Counted from the stretch's first letter, positions 1 through 9,036 are shown. The stretch is DNA of 64,000 nt from an uncultured Altererythrobacter sp. (GCA_947492235.1 CANLLZ010000001.1:620001-684000); one strand, 5' to 3'. A program made the numbers and translations. The notes: a model not told the origin generated them from the sequence alone.

Positions 1-182
1 CGGACGCCGATCTGGATCACGCGATCGAGCTGATTGGCCGCCATGGCGCGGTCGAGGCGACGCGCGAGCGGGCGCGCCACTTTGCCCAGCAGGCCGCCGA
101 CAGCCTGTCGATCTTTCCCGATGGAGAGGCCCGCGCGGCTATGGTCGAGGCCGCCCAGTTCGCCGTTTCGCGGGGCTATTGA
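1..182 (+). CDS. Polyprenyl diphosphate synthase, C-terminal end (partial)
   Basis: Only the last 59 codons and the stop are present; the reading frame begins at base 3. The helical tail, ending AQFAVSRGY, resembles the C-terminus of trans-polyprenyl synthases (IspB/octaprenyl type), which build the ubiquinone side chain. The Asp-rich catalytic motifs would lie upstream of the window, so this rests only on the tail. The stop is 32 bases before the hrpB start on the same strand. A different all-helical protein is possible. Confidence 0.6.
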   Translation, partial: DADLDHAIELIGRHGAVEATRERARHFAQQAADSLSIFPDGEARAAMVEAAQFAVSRGY

Positions 183-214
183 TTCCGGACGACGGTTTGA
201 GAGAGGAGGGTGCT

Positions 215-2644
215 GTGAGCCAGCTTCCTGTCCACGCTGTCCTGCCCGATCTGCTCGATGCGCTGCGGTCCGGCAATGGCTCGGTTCTCGTCGCCCCGCC
301 GGGAGCGGGCAAGACCACGGCAATCGCGCCTGCGCTGCTCAATGAAGAATGGTGCGGGGGCGAGATTTTGCTCCTTAGTCCGCGCAGGGTTGCAGCCCGC
401 GCCGCAGCCGAGCGTATGGCACAGAATGCCGGAGAGAGTACAGGAAAAACAGTCGGTTATACGACGCGCCTCGACACAAAGCGAAGCTCTGCCACCCGCG
501 TCACGGTGCTTACCGAGGCGATTTTCGTCAACCGGATTGCCGATGATCCGGAGCTGAAAGGGGTCAGCGCGGTGCTGTTCGATGAAGCGCATGAGCGCAA
601 TCTCGACAGCGATCTGGGGCTGGCTCTGGCGATCGAGACCCAGCAGATTCTCCGCCCCGATCTGCGCATTCTGGTCATGTCGGCCACGATTGACGGCGCG
701 CGGTTTGCCCGGCTGCTGGGCGAAGATACGCCGGTACTTGAAAGCGAGGGGCGCAGCTTTCCGCTGGAAATCGAATGGCTTGGCGCGGATCCTTCGCAGC
801 GCATTGAAGACGCCATGACGTCAGCCATCCGGACGGCGTGGGCGGATACCGGGGGCGATATTCTGGCGTTCCTTCCCGGCTTGCGGGAGATTGCGCGGGT
901 ACAGGAACGGTGCGAAGCGGTCTTTCCCGACACGCCCATCCTTCCATTGCACGGACAAGTGGAGCCGGCGGCGCAGCGTCACGCCATCCAGCGCGACCCG
1001 CAGGGCCGCCGCCGGATTGTGCTTGCGAGCGCCATTGCCGAGACTTCGCTGACCCTCGATGGTGTCTCGGTCGTGGTCGATAGCGGCTTGTCGCGGCAGG
1101 CTTTTTTCGATCCCGTCGGCGGCGCGACGCGGCTGGAAACTGTCCGCGCTAGCCAGGCATCGGCGGACCAGCGGGCGGGGCGCGCTGCGCGGCAGGGTCC
1201 GGGGATCGCCTATCGCCTGTGGAACGAGGCGGGCCATGCGGGGCGGCCAGCTTACTCGCCGCCCGATATCGAGACCGCCGATCTGGCACCCCTGCTGCTG
1301 ACGCTGGCCAATTGGGGTGCGGGCGATCCATCTGCTCTGCCCTGGCTCGATCCGCCGCCGCTGGCTTCGCTTGCCTCCGCGCGGGATCGCTTGGCGAAAC
1401 TGGGCGCGCTGGATGATGCCGGGCGCATCACGCCTGCCGGGAAGGACATTGCCAGCTTGCCGCTCGATCCGGCATCGGCTGCGGCGGTGCTGGCGGGTGC
1501 CCAGGCGGGCCAGGCGCTGGAGGCGGCCAAGCTGGTCCTGTTGCAGCAGGAACGCGGGCTCGGCGGACGAAGCGAGGATCTGGGGCGGCGATTGAGCGCG
1601 TGGAATGCCGATCGCGGAAAGCGGGCGCAGGCCACGCGGCAATTGGCCCAGAGATGGGCGAAAGCAGCGGAGCGTCTGGCGACGGCACGTGAGGCGGAGC
1701 ATCGCAGTCCGGCTTTGTTCCTCGCAGCCGCCCGGCCCGATTTCATCGCGCGCCGACGCAATGCTTCGGGTGAGGACTGGCTCTCGGCGGGCGGGCGTGG
1801 CTATCGGCTGGATCCGGTGTCGCCGCTGGCCCGCGCGGAGTGGATCGTGATCGGCGATGCACAGGGCCATGCACAGGGCGCTCGCATTACTTCCGGCATC
1901 GAACTGGATGCGCAGGAGCTGGAAGCGCATCTTGGGCATTTGATCGAAGAGAAACGATCAGTCCGTTGGAATACCAAGGAAAAACGTATCGAAGCGCGGC
2001 GCGAAGTGCGGCTCGGCGCGATCGTGATAAAGGGCGGACCGGACGAGGCACCGGACCCCGATGCGGTTGCAGCCTGTTTGATGGAGGCAGCGCGCGAGAA
2101 CGTCGCGGCAATCGTCCCGGTCGAACTTCTGGCGCGGGGAAAATATGTCGGAATTCCAGAGCTTTCCGTGGAGCATCTGAAAAAGACTGTTGATCTTTGG
2201 CTGGCTCCGTTGCTGCCGGGAAAACGCAATCTCGATCTGTCCGGACGGGCGGTGACGGATGCAGTGCTGGGTCAGCTCGATTGGGACACGCAGAGCAAGC
2301 TCAAAACGCTAGCCCCGCAGCAATTCATCTCCGCCGCAGGCACGAGCCATGTGATCGATTACACCGGCGATGATGCTCCTGCGGTGGAAGTGCGCGTGCA
2401 GGCTATGTTCGGGGTGGACCGCCACCCGGTGATCGGCACCACCCCGCTATTGCTCAAGCTTACCAGTCCGGCAGGCCGCCCGGTGCAGGCGACCCGCGAC
2501 CTGCCCGCCTTCTGGCGCGGCAGCTGGGCCGATGTGTGCAAGGATATGAAGGGCCGCTATCCGAAACATCGCTGGCCCGACGAACCATGGGCGGAAAAGC
2601 CGAGCCTGAAGACCAAGAACGCCTTTTCAAAGGGGCAGGGCTGA
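215..2644 (+). CDS. hrpB: ATP-dependent helicase HrpB
   Basis: DEAH-box RNA helicase-like ATPase of the HrpB family, 809 residues, close to the usual length of about 820. Walker A (APPGAGKTT) is at about residues 27-35, the DEAH box (FDEAHERN) near 122 and motif III (MSATIDG) near 154. A helicase C-terminal domain follows, with QRAGRAARQGPG as motif VI, then the long HrpB-specific C-terminal region. The GTG at 215 is chosen because GAGAGGAGGG lies just upstream at 201-210; an in-frame TTG at 179 lacks such a site. The cellular role of HrpB is poorly defined in the family. Confidence 0.92.
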   Translation: MSQLPVHAVLPDLLDALRSGNGSVLVAPPGAGKTTAIAPALLNEEWCGGEILLLSPRRVAARAAAERMAQNAGESTGKTVGYTTRLDTKRSSATRVTVLTEAIFVNRIADDPELKGVSAVLFDEAHERNLDSDLGLALAIETQQILRPDLRILVMSATIDGARFARLLGEDTPVLESEGRSFPLEIEWLGADPSQRIEDAMTSAIRTAWADTGGDILAFLPGLREIARVQERCEAVFPDTPILPLHGQVEPAAQRHAIQRDPQGRRRIVLASAIAETSLTLDGVSVVVDSGLSRQAFFDPVGGATRLETVRASQASADQRAGRAARQGPGIAYRLWNEAGHAGRPAYSPPDIETADLAPLLLTLANWGAGDPSALPWLDPPPLASLASARDRLAKLGALDDAGRITPAGKDIASLPLDPASAAAVLAGAQAGQALEAAKLVLLQQERGLGGRSEDLGRRLSAWNADRGKRAQATRQLAQRWAKAAERLATAREAEHRSPALFLAAARPDFIARRRNASGEDWLSAGGRGYRLDPVSPLARAEWIVIGDAQGHAQGARITSGIELDAQELEAHLGHLIEEKRSVRWNTKEKRIEARREVRLGAIVIKGGPDEAPDPDAVAACLMEAARENVAAIVPVELLARGKYVGIPELSVEHLKKTVDLWLAPLLPGKRNLDLSGRAVTDAVLGQLDWDTQSKLKTLAPQQFISAAGTSHVIDYTGDDAPAVEVRVQAMFGVDRHPVIGTTPLLLKLTSPAGRPVQATRDLPAFWRGSWADVCKDMKGRYPKHRWPDEPWAEKPSLKTKNAFSKGQG

Positions 2645-2761
2645 ATTAGAGGCGGACGGCACGCATCGCGGGCCGCAAGCGCGACCGCGCGCCCGAGCTG
2701 ATGCGAGGAAGCCAAGGCGGGCGGAGGCCCGCCGCCCGGCGATTGAGGGACCAGACAAAAA

Positions 2762-3040
2762 ATGGCCGCAAGAATTTACCAACGACCGAAATCCGCGATG
2801 CAGTCCGGCAAGGCGCGCATTGATGAGTGGGTGCTCGAATTCGAGCAGAGCGAGGCGCGCCAGGCGGATCCGCTGATGGGCTGGACCGGCAGCGGCGATA
2901 CGCAGGCGCAGGTGGTTCTGTCGTTCGAAAGCAAGGATGCGGCGAAGGCGTATGCCGAAAAGCACGGGATTGCCGCCCGCGTGCACGCGACGCCGCCCAA
3001 ATCGCTGAAGCTGCAGGCCTACGCCGATAATTTCCGGTAG
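2762..3040 (+). CDS. NADH dehydrogenase accessory subunit, NDUFA4/NDUFS4-like (ETC_C1 family)
   Basis: A 92-residue soluble protein with the family hallmarks: N-terminal ARIYQRPKSAMQSGKA, a central WVLEFEQ strand, DPLMGWTGSGDT, and a tail with LQAYADNF. The family is the alphaproteobacterial counterpart of a mitochondrial complex I accessory subunit and probably sits on the peripheral arm of NADH:ubiquinone oxidoreductase. The GAGGGA at 2745-2750 may be its ribosome site. A small hairpin (7-bp stem, GGCGGGC/GCCCGCC, 2716-2733) lies between hrpB and this gene. The gene stands alone here, away from any nuo cluster. Confidence 0.85.
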   Translation: MAARIYQRPKSAMQSGKARIDEWVLEFEQSEARQADPLMGWTGSGDTQAQVVLSFESKDAAKAYAEKHGIAARVHATPPKSLKLQAYADNFR

Positions 3041-3055
3041 GGTGCTGCGCGCCGA

Positions 3056-3556
3056 CTATTCGCTCATTTCTTCTTCAAACATGTATTGCTGTTCCATTCT
3101 AATGGAATTGCCCTGCCACTGCGATAATCCGGCCTCGACAGCCGTGCGGCAATCGGTCGCATCATGGCCGATATCGTCGGCCATATAGAGCACTTCACTG
3201 GCATCTGGCCGGGTGAACCTGATGTCGTCGCACTCGCTATCATTGGCGTATTCGCCGTCGTCATCGCCGTAATTGATGTCAGCCGGATCGGTCAGCGGCG
3301 CGAACAGCGGGGAGAGGGTTACCCGACCCTGCATGAACAGCGCGCGGCAATCGCTAGCATCGCGGCCGATATTGTCGGTCAGCAACCCCGCGCCCATTTT
3401 GCGCCCTTCGAAACGCGGATCGTCACAATCGCCATCATCGGCATACAAGCCCGAATCATCACCGAAATCTATGATTACCCGGTTGCTTTGCGCGGTCAGC
3501 GGAATGGTCCCGATGGTGAGGCATATGATTGAAAGAGCTGCGGAAATTTTGCGCAT
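3056..3556 (-). CDS. Secreted Asp-rich protein with two internal repeats
   Basis: A 166-residue protein with a signal peptide (residues 1 to about 22, ending PLTAQ). The mature part is a tandem duplication of roughly 50 residues. Each copy has a GDD-x-G-x-YA-x-D-x-x-CDDxRF core, then about 20 residues on, D-N/D-IG-x-DA-T/S-DCR. Two cysteines per copy suggest one disulfide per unit, and the Asp-rich loops suggest calcium or other metal binding; both are inferred. Similar GDD...CDDPRF units occur in secreted proteins and proteases of other proteobacteria, but no function can be given. It is convergent with the complex I accessory gene, 15 bases away. Confidence 0.75.
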   Translation of the reverse strand: MRKISAALSIICLTIGTIPLTAQSNRVIIDFGDDSGLYADDGDCDDPRFEGRKMGAGLLTDNIGRDASDCRALFMQGRVTLSPLFAPLTDPADINYGDDDGEYANDSECDDIRFTRPDASEVLYMADDIGHDATDCRTAVEAGLSQWQGNSIRMEQQYMFEEEMSE

Positions 3557-3601
3557 TGCGACCCCTCGATTGTTGCGCGGTTCTTAGGGTGCGCGTCATG
3601 T

Positions 3602-3630
3602 CTTGCCAATGAACCGTCAGCGCCCCATAT
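3602..3630 (+). promoter_or_regulatory. Candidate promoter of the SRP RNA, RpoH-like
   Basis: CTTGCC at 3602-3607 is followed after 15 bases by CCCCATAT at 3623-3630, a close fit to the heat-shock sigma factor pattern CTTGAA-N13-15-CCCCATnT. The predicted start, about 7 bases downstream, coincides with the expected 5' end of the SRP RNA. The same bases can be read as a housekeeping promoter (TTGCCA, 17 bases, CATATG), so the sigma factor is not settled. Confidence 0.5.
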
Positions 3631-3636
3631 GGGCCA

Positions 3637-3726
3637 CGGGAGTCGGGTGGACGTTTGCGTTCGCTCACCGGGTCAGGTCCGGAAGGAAGCAGCCCAGGTG
3701 AATTGCGGCGGGTCGCTCGGCTCCTT
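3637..3726 (+). ncRNA. ffs: Signal recognition particle RNA, small bacterial type (4.5S)
   Basis: The universally conserved apical part of SRP RNA is visible at 3671-3694: GGTCAGGTCC, the GGAA tetraloop, then GGAAGCAGCCC with its asymmetric internal loop, the Ffh binding site. Flanking arms pair to a long hairpin; GAGTCG near 3640 pairs with CGGCTC near 3719. A T-run follows at 3725-3729. The RNA acts with Ffh and FtsY (ftsY is at 43,373-44,320) in co-translational membrane targeting. The ends are estimates, good to a few bases. Confidence 0.9.
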
Positions 3727-3785
3727 TTTCTATACAATCGGTGCCGGCCGGCGCCGGTAAAGCGATCCTCGCTCGGCTCCTTTTT
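3713..3785 (+). repeat. Direct repeat of the SRP RNA 3' end and T-run
   Basis: The 17 bases TCGCTCGGCTCCTTTTT occur at 3713-3729, the 3' end of the SRP RNA with its terminator T-run, and again identically at 3769-3785. The 39 bases between include a GC palindrome (GCCGGCCGGC). The second copy has no SRP RNA body and may be a remnant of a partial duplication or a backup terminator. Confidence 0.7.
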
Positions 3786-3854
3786 ATCCTCAGATCATGA
3801 ATCCTTGGGTCTGCCCGCATGACATTGGGCGGCAGGCAGCCTACCTATGAACGC

Positions 3855-5681
3855 ATGGGTGATTCACCGGACAATTCCGACACGCCTCCTTGGGGGGAAC
3901 CTGACGAGGACGATAAGCCGACGGCTGCGGAGCTGGAGGCTGCGGGGCAGGATTCGATGTTTGGGGGGGCAGTTGACGAGCCGGTGGCCGGCACGTCCGC
4001 CGAAACCGCCGCACCTGCGGCCATCGAGCCGCAAGCAGCGGCCCGCGAAAAGAGCAACACGCCCTATCGCGTTCTCGCGCGCAAATACCGCCCGCAAACT
4101 TTCAGCGAGCTGATCGGGCAGGATCCGATGGTCCGCACGCTGGCCAATGCGATCGAGCGGGACCGGCTGGCCCACGCCTTCCTGATGACCGGTGTGCGCG
4201 GGGTCGGGAAGACTTCCACCGCCCGCCTGATTGCCAAAGCTCTGAACTGCATCGGTCCGGACGGGCAGGGCGGGCCAACAATCGAGTCTTGCGGCGTGTG
4301 CGAGCCCTGCGTCGCCATCGCCGAGGGGCGACATATCGACGTGATCGAGATGGATGCTGCCAGCCACACCGGCGTGGACGATGTGCGCGAGATTATCGAG
4401 GCGGTGCGCTATGCCGCCGTCAGCGCGCGCTACAAGATTTACATTATCGACGAAGTTCACATGCTTTCGCGCAATGCGTTCAACGCGCTGCTCAAGACGT
4501 TGGAAGAGCCGCCGGCGCATGTGAAATTTCTGTTCGCTACCACCGAAGCGGAGAAACTGCCGGTCACTGTGCTCAGCCGGACCCAGCGGTTCGATTTGCG
4601 GCGCATTCCAGCCGATTTGCTGGCCAAGCATTTTGCCTATGTCTGCGCGCAGGAAGGCGTGGGGGCAGAGGACGAGGCTATCGCGATGATCGCCGCTGCT
4701 GCTGAGGGGTCTGCCCGTGACGGGCTCTCCATCCTCGATCAGGCGATTGCCCATGCCGACATGGGCGATGGCGGGAAGGTTCTGGCGGCGCGCGTCCGCG
4801 ACATGCTGGGGCTGGCCGATAAAGGCGCTCAACGGCGTTTGCTGGACACGATGCTGCAGGGCGATGCCAAAGGGCTGATTTCTGCCATCGACGATCAATA
4901 TGCGCTGGGCGTGGAGCCGCTGGCGCTGATGCGCTCGCTCATGGGGCTGGTGCACCGCATCACTCTTGCCCAGCTGGCTGAGGGTGAACCCGATGCGCCT
5001 AGCGCGGAGGAGCGCGAGGCACTGACCGAATGGTCGAAGCGCCTTTCACCGGGCCAGCTTCACCGGCTGTGGCAATTGCTCCTGAAGGGGTATGACGAGG
5101 TGAAAGCCGCGCCCGATCCGCTGGTCAGCGCGCAAATGGCACTGCTGCGGGTGCTGCACGCCTCCGATATGCCCGATCCCGGCACGCTGGCGCGCAAGCT
5201 GGAGGAGGCGGCGAAAGCGGCGCCCACTCCCGCTCCAGCAACGGCGGCGTCTGGCGATGCGGGGCAGGGCGCTCCTGCCGCCTCGCAATCCGCGCTCCCT
5301 GATTTCGGCACTCTGGCGGAGCGGGCCGAGCATAAGGGCTATGCACTTGCGGCCAGCATCATGCGGCTGCAGGTGCGGGTGATCGAGATGACCGACGGGA
5401 AGCTCGTGTTTACCCGCGCCCCGCATTTCACCGACGATATTTCGCCTGAACTGCGCGAAGCTCTGCTGGCCGCGACAGGCAAGCGCTGGCAGGTGGAAGA
5501 GCGCCCGGGTGCCGACGCGCCGCCCAGCCTGCACGAGCGATTGGAGGCGGAACAACGCGCCGCGCAGGAGCGTATCAAAAACGATCCGATGGTGGTGGCC
5601 GCTTTTGCTGCCTTCCCCGATGCACAGATACTCGAGGAGCCCGACGCTCCGCCCAAAGCACAATCCACTTGGAGCCAATGA
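3855..5681 (+). CDS. dnaX: DNA polymerase III subunit gamma/tau
   Basis: Clamp-loader ATPase subunit, about 608 residues. After an acidic, low-complexity N-terminal extension of about 70 residues come YRVLARKYRPQTF, Walker A (VRGVGKTSTA) near residue 115, a four-cysteine zinc module (C-x8-C-x2-C-x2-C type, ending CGVCEPC) near 145, the DEVHML Walker B near 198 and the LFATTEAEK sensor region. The tau-specific part is Ala/Pro-rich from about residue 455. ATG 3855 is chosen; an in-frame ATG at 3819 would add 12 residues. No A-AAA-AAG slippery heptamer was found, so a separate gamma product by frameshifting is not supported. One base separates its stop from ybaB. Confidence 0.93.
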   Translation: MGDSPDNSDTPPWGEPDEDDKPTAAELEAAGQDSMFGGAVDEPVAGTSAETAAPAAIEPQAAAREKSNTPYRVLARKYRPQTFSELIGQDPMVRTLANAIERDRLAHAFLMTGVRGVGKTSTARLIAKALNCIGPDGQGGPTIESCGVCEPCVAIAEGRHIDVIEMDAASHTGVDDVREIIEAVRYAAVSARYKIYIIDEVHMLSRNAFNALLKTLEEPPAHVKFLFATTEAEKLPVTVLSRTQRFDLRRIPADLLAKHFAYVCAQEGVGAEDEAIAMIAAAAEGSARDGLSILDQAIAHADMGDGGKVLAARVRDMLGLADKGAQRRLLDTMLQGDAKGLISAIDDQYALGVEPLALMRSLMGLVHRITLAQLAEGEPDAPSAEEREALTEWSKRLSPGQLHRLWQLLLKGYDEVKAAPDPLVSAQMALLRVLHASDMPDPGTLARKLEEAAKAAPTPAPATAASGDAGQGAPAASQSALPDFGTLAERAEHKGYALAASIMRLQVRVIEMTDGKLVFTRAPHFTDDISPELREALLAATGKRWQVEERPGADAPPSLHERLEAEQRAAQERIKNDPMVVAAFAAFPDAQILEEPDAPPKAQSTWSQ

Positions 5682-5682
5682 T

Positions 5683-6024
5683 ATGCAATCCATGGAAGAA
5701 ATGATCGCCGCCGCCCAGAAGGCTGCTGAATCGATCCAGAACCAGATGAACGACGTGCAGGCCAAACTCGATTCCATCGAAGTCGAGGGTGTGTCCGGCG
5801 GCGGCCTCGTCAAAATCCGCTGCACCGCGAAGGGCCGCATCCTGTCGGTGAACATCGACGAAAGCCTGATGAAGCCGGAAGAAAAGCAGATGGTGGAAGA
5901 CCTCGTCACCGCCGCTTTCAATGATGCACGCGGCAAGGCGGACCGGGTTTCCAACGAAGAAATGCAAAATGCACAGCAAGGCATGGGCCTGCCTCCCGGC
6001 ATGAACCTGCCCGGCATGGGCTGA
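5683..6024 (+). CDS. Nucleoid-associated protein, YbaB/EbfC family
   Basis: A 113-residue protein with the family pattern: an N-terminal helix (EEMIAAAQKAAESIQNQM), the strand region EGVSGGGLVKI, then LSVNIDESLM and a C-terminal helix DLVTAAFNDA. It binds DNA as a dimer in characterised relatives. It starts one base after the dnaX stop with GGAG at 5671 as ribosome site, the dnaX-ybaB-(recR) arrangement of many bacteria; recR does not follow here. Confidence 0.9.
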   Translation: MQSMEEMIAAAQKAAESIQNQMNDVQAKLDSIEVEGVSGGGLVKIRCTAKGRILSVNIDESLMKPEEKQMVEDLVTAAFNDARGKADRVSNEEMQNAQQGMGLPPGMNLPGMG

Positions 6025-6072
6025 GCCGGATCGTCCCGATTGGGGCGTCCACAGCGCCCTGCCGCGCGCACT

Positions 6073-6101
6073 GTTGCGAGGCCGCGCACGGCTCCCCATA
6101 T
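6073..6101 (+). promoter_or_regulatory. Candidate RpoH-type promoter of lon
   Basis: GTTGCG at 6073-6078 and CCCCATAT at 6094-6101 are separated by 15 bases, 58 bases before the lon ATG. The -10 element matches the heat-shock pattern exactly; the -35 keeps only the TTG core. A housekeeping reading (TTGCGA, 17 bases, CATATC) is weaker but possible. lon is a classical heat-shock gene, which supports the first reading. Confidence 0.5.
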
Positions 6102-6158
6102 CCTTCGTATGATTAAGCGCGCGGCCGGTTCTGGCGGCGTGCGTACCAGCGAGACACC

Positions 6159-8549
6159 ATGACCCAGCTTTATCCTCTCCTTCCTTTGCGCGACATCGTC
6201 GTATTCCCCGGAATGGTCGTGCCCTTGTTTGTGGGCCGCGACAAATCGGTTGCCGCGCTGGAAGCGGCGATGGAAGGGGACAAGGACATCTTCCTGCTCG
6301 CCCAGCTGGACCCCGGCTGCGAGGATCCCGGCGCGGACGATCTTTACGACACCGGCGTCGTGGCGCAGGTCTTGCAGATGCTGAAACTGCCCGACGGCAC
6401 CGTCCGCGTGATGGTGGAGGGGCAGCAACGCGCCTCGACCAGAGCTCTGCGGGCAGAAGGTGCGATGGTCGTTGCCGAGGTTGATATGATCGAGGATCGC
6501 TCGGTCTCCGGCACCGAGATCACCGCAATGATGCGCAGCGTGACCAAGCAATTCGGCGAATATGCGCGGCTCAACAAGAAGATGGGCGACGGCGCGGACG
6601 AGGACCTTGGCGATATTGAGGATGCGGGCGAGCTGGCCGATGCCATCGCCGCCGCGATCAGCGCAAAGGTAGCCGACAAACAGGCGCTGCTGACCGAGCC
6701 CGACCCGCGCAAACGCTTGGAAATGGTGATGAGCCATATGGAGGGCGAATTGTCGGTCCTTCAGGTCGAGAAGAAGATTCGCGGGCGCGTGAAGCGTCAG
6801 ATGGAGAAGACGCAGCGCGAATATTATCTCAACGAGCAGATGAAGGCGATCCAGAACGAGCTGGGCGGCGAGGGTGAAGAAGGCGACGAGATGGCTGCCC
6901 TTGGCAAGACCATCGAGGAAACCAAGCTCTCCAAGGAAGCGCGCACCAAGGCCGAGGCGGAGTTCAAGAAGCTGAAAGCCATGCAGCCGATGAGCGCCGA
7001 AGCTACGGTGATCCGCAATTATCTGGACGTGCTGCTGGGCCTGCCCTGGGGCAAGAAATCAAAGCTGAAGAAGGATATTGGCGAAGCGCAGAAAGTGCTG
7101 GATGCCGATCACTTCGCGCTGGAGAAGGTCAAGGACCGGATCGTCGAATATCTGGCGGTGCAGGCGCGGACCAACAAGCTGAAAGGCCCGATTCTGTGTC
7201 TCGTCGGTCCGCCGGGTGTGGGCAAGACCAGCCTCGGCAAATCGATTGCCCGCGCGACCGGCCGCGAATTCGTGCGCCAGTCCCTGGGCGGCGTGCGTGA
7301 CGAGGCGGAAATCCGCGGCCACCGGCGGACCTATATCGGATCGCTGCCGGGCAAGATCGTGACCAATCTGAAAAAGGCTGGCAAATCCAATCCGCTGTTC
7401 CTGCTCGACGAGATCGACAAGCTGGGACAGGATTATCGCGGTGATCCCGCCTCGGCTCTACTGGAAGTGCTCGACCCGGAGCAGAACTCCAAATTCCAGG
7501 ACCACTATCTGGAGCTGGACCTCGATCTGTCGGACGTGATGTTTGTCTGCACAGCCAACACGCTCAATCTGCCGCAGCCACTGTTGGACCGGATGGAGAT
7601 CATCCGGCTGGAGGGCTACACCGAAGACGAGAAGGTCGAGATTGCCACCCGCCATCTGTTGCAAAAGCAGGTCGAGGCGCATGGCCTGAAGCCTGAAGAG
7701 TTTGCGCTGGAAGAGGACGCTCTGCGCGATCTCATCCGCTATTACACCCGCGAGGCTGGTGTGCGGACGCTGGAGCGCGAGATCGCCAAGCTGTGCCGCA
7801 AGAGCTTGCGCAAGATTCTGGAGGGCGAGGGCGACAGCATCACCATCACGACCGAGAACCTCTCCGACTTTGCCGGAGTGCGCAAGTTCAAGCACGGCAT
7901 GAGTGAGGAAGAGGCGCAGATCGGCGCGGTCACCGGCCTTGCCTGGACCGAGGTGGGCGGCGAGCTGCTGACCATCGAAAGCGTCACGACCCCTGGCAAA
8001 GGCGAAGTGAAGACCACCGGGAAACTGGGTGAAGTGATGAACGAAAGCGTCGCCGCAGCATTCAGCTTCGTGAAGGCCCGCGCTCCCGCTTATGGAATCA
8101 AACCGAGCCTGTTCCAGCGCAAGAATGTGCATATCCACCTGCCCGAAGGCGCCGTGCCCAAGGACGGACCGAGCGCCGGCGTGGGCATGGTGACCTCGAT
8201 TGTGTCGACCCTGTCGGGCGTTGCAGTGCGGCCCGATGTCGCCATGACAGGCGAAGTGACACTGCGCGGACGGGTGCTGGCCATTGGCGGTCTGAAGGAG
8301 AAATTGCTGGCGGCGCTGAGGGGCGGGATCAAGACGGTTCTGATCCCCGAAGACAATGTAAAAGACCTCGCCGAAATCCCGGACAAGATCACGCAAGGTC
8401 TTGCAATCGTGCCGGTTTCCCATGTCGACGAGGTGCTGGAACGCGCGCTGGTCGAAATGCCCGATGCGATTGAATGGACTGAAGCGGATGATCTGGCTTC
8501 GCAGCCACCGTCTGCTTCGCCAGCCGACACGGGGCGGGTCGCGCACTGA
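6159..8549 (+). CDS. lon: ATP-dependent protease Lon
   Basis: A 796-residue cytoplasmic AAA+ serine protease of the LonA type. In order: N-terminal substrate-binding domain ([19 protein letters not shown] from residue 6), Walker A (GPPGVGKTS) near 350, Walker B (LFLLDEIDK) near 415, and the C-terminal protease domain with the catalytic Ser in [10 protein letters not shown] near 672 and the catalytic Lys in [10 protein letters not shown] near 712. Full length and intact. It degrades misfolded and regulatory proteins. It is followed by an HU gene, the same order as lon-hupB in other proteobacteria. Confidence 0.97.
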   Translation: MTQLYPLLPLRDIVVFPGMVVPLFVGRDKSVAALEAAMEGDKDIFLLAQLDPGCEDPGADDLYDTGVVAQVLQMLKLPDGTVRVMVEGQQRASTRALRAEGAMVVAEVDMIEDRSVSGTEITAMMRSVTKQFGEYARLNKKMGDGADEDLGDIEDAGELADAIAAAISAKVADKQALLTEPDPRKRLEMVMSHMEGELSVLQVEKKIRGRVKRQMEKTQREYYLNEQMKAIQNELGGEGEEGDEMAALGKTIEETKLSKEARTKAEAEFKKLKAMQPMSAEATVIRNYLDVLLGLPWGKKSKLKKDIGEAQKVLDADHFALEKVKDRIVEYLAVQARTNKLKGPILCLVGPPGVGKTSLGKSIARATGREFVRQSLGGVRDEAEIRGHRRTYIGSLPGKIVTNLKKAGKSNPLFLLDEIDKLGQDYRGDPASALLEVLDPEQNSKFQDHYLELDLDLSDVMFVCTANTLNLPQPLLDRMEIIRLEGYTEDEKVEIATRHLLQKQVEAHGLKPEEFALEEDALRDLIRYYTREAGVRTLEREIAKLCRKSLRKILEGEGDSITITTENLSDFAGVRKFKHGMSEEEAQIGAVTGLAWTEVGGELLTIESVTTPGKGEVKTTGKLGEVMNESVAAAFSFVKARAPAYGIKPSLFQRKNVHIHLPEGAVPKDGPSAGVGMVTSIVSTLSGVAVRPDVAMTGEVTLRGRVLAIGGLKEKLLAALRGGIKTVLIPEDNVKDLAEIPDKITQGLAIVPVSHVDEVLERALVEMPDAIEWTEADDLASQPPSASPADTGRVAH

Positions 8550-8636
8550 TCGACCAGCTCCGCAGGGAAGAGGCCAAGTTGTGCATTGCAACATGGTTAA
8601 CGCTGCGTAACGCACGCAATTTGGCCGGATTTGTCT

Positions 8637-8665
8637 TTGACAGGGCGGGCAAAAAAGAGTGTGAT
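8637..8665 (+). promoter_or_regulatory. Candidate housekeeping promoter of the HU gene
   Basis: A consensus TTGACA at 8637-8642 is followed after 17 bases by TGTGAT at 8660-8665, 50 bases before the HU ATG. It lies in the 166-base lon-HU spacer, so HU can be transcribed independently of lon. Confidence 0.5.
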
Positions 8666-8715
8666 ACGTCCCTTCGTTAGCGATTCTACCTTTTGTTTCA
8701 CCGGGGGAACTATCA

Positions 8716-8988
8716 ATGAATAAGAACGAACTGATCGGCGCAGTTGCCGATGCTAGCGGCCTTTCCAAAAGCGACGCGGCGAGCGCGGTCGAGGGTGTTT
8801 TCGACACCATCACCAAAACGCTGTCGAGCGGCGATGAGGTCCGGCTGGTAGGGTTCGGCACTTTTTCCGTGGCAAAGCGCAAAGCATCCACGGGTCGCAA
8901 TCCTCGCACGGGCGAACCGATGACCATCAAGGCGTCGAACCAGCCCAAGTTCAAGGCCGGCAAAGGCCTGAAGGACGCCGTCAACTAA
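8716..8988 (+). CDS. HU-family DNA-binding protein
   Basis: A 90-residue histone-like protein. It has the MNKNELIGAVADASGLSKSDA helix pair, the core GDEVRLVGFGTFSVAKR, the DNA-binding arm ASTGRNPRTGEP with the intercalating Pro, and the end PKFKAGKGLKDAV. It bends DNA and compacts the nucleoid as a dimer. GGGGGAAC upstream is the likely ribosome site. It has its own candidate promoter and a strong terminator. Confidence 0.96.
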   Translation: MNKNELIGAVADASGLSKSDAASAVEGVFDTITKTLSSGDEVRLVGFGTFSVAKRKASTGRNPRTGEPMTIKASNQPKFKAGKGLKDAVN

Positions 8989-9036
8989 GACGCGCCACTC
9001 GCGAGGCCGCAGTGTCGGTTTGACGCTTCAGCCAAC

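Noticed and set aside
4080-5681. Programmed frameshift in dnaX giving a gamma product
   Set aside because: No A-AAA-AAG heptamer or similar A-run was seen near the end of the ATPase part.
5046-6737. Leftward open frame of over 560 codons opposite dnaX, ybaB and lon
   Set aside because: Antisense shadow of three well-identified genes; no domain motifs, His/Arg/Gln-rich translation.
8594-8612. CtrA-type site upstream of HU (TTAACGCTGCGTAAC)
   Set aside because: The half-sites are one base off the N7 spacing.
7458-8984. Leftward open frame opposite lon and HU
   Set aside because: Antisense shadow; covers conserved lon and HU coding sequence completely.
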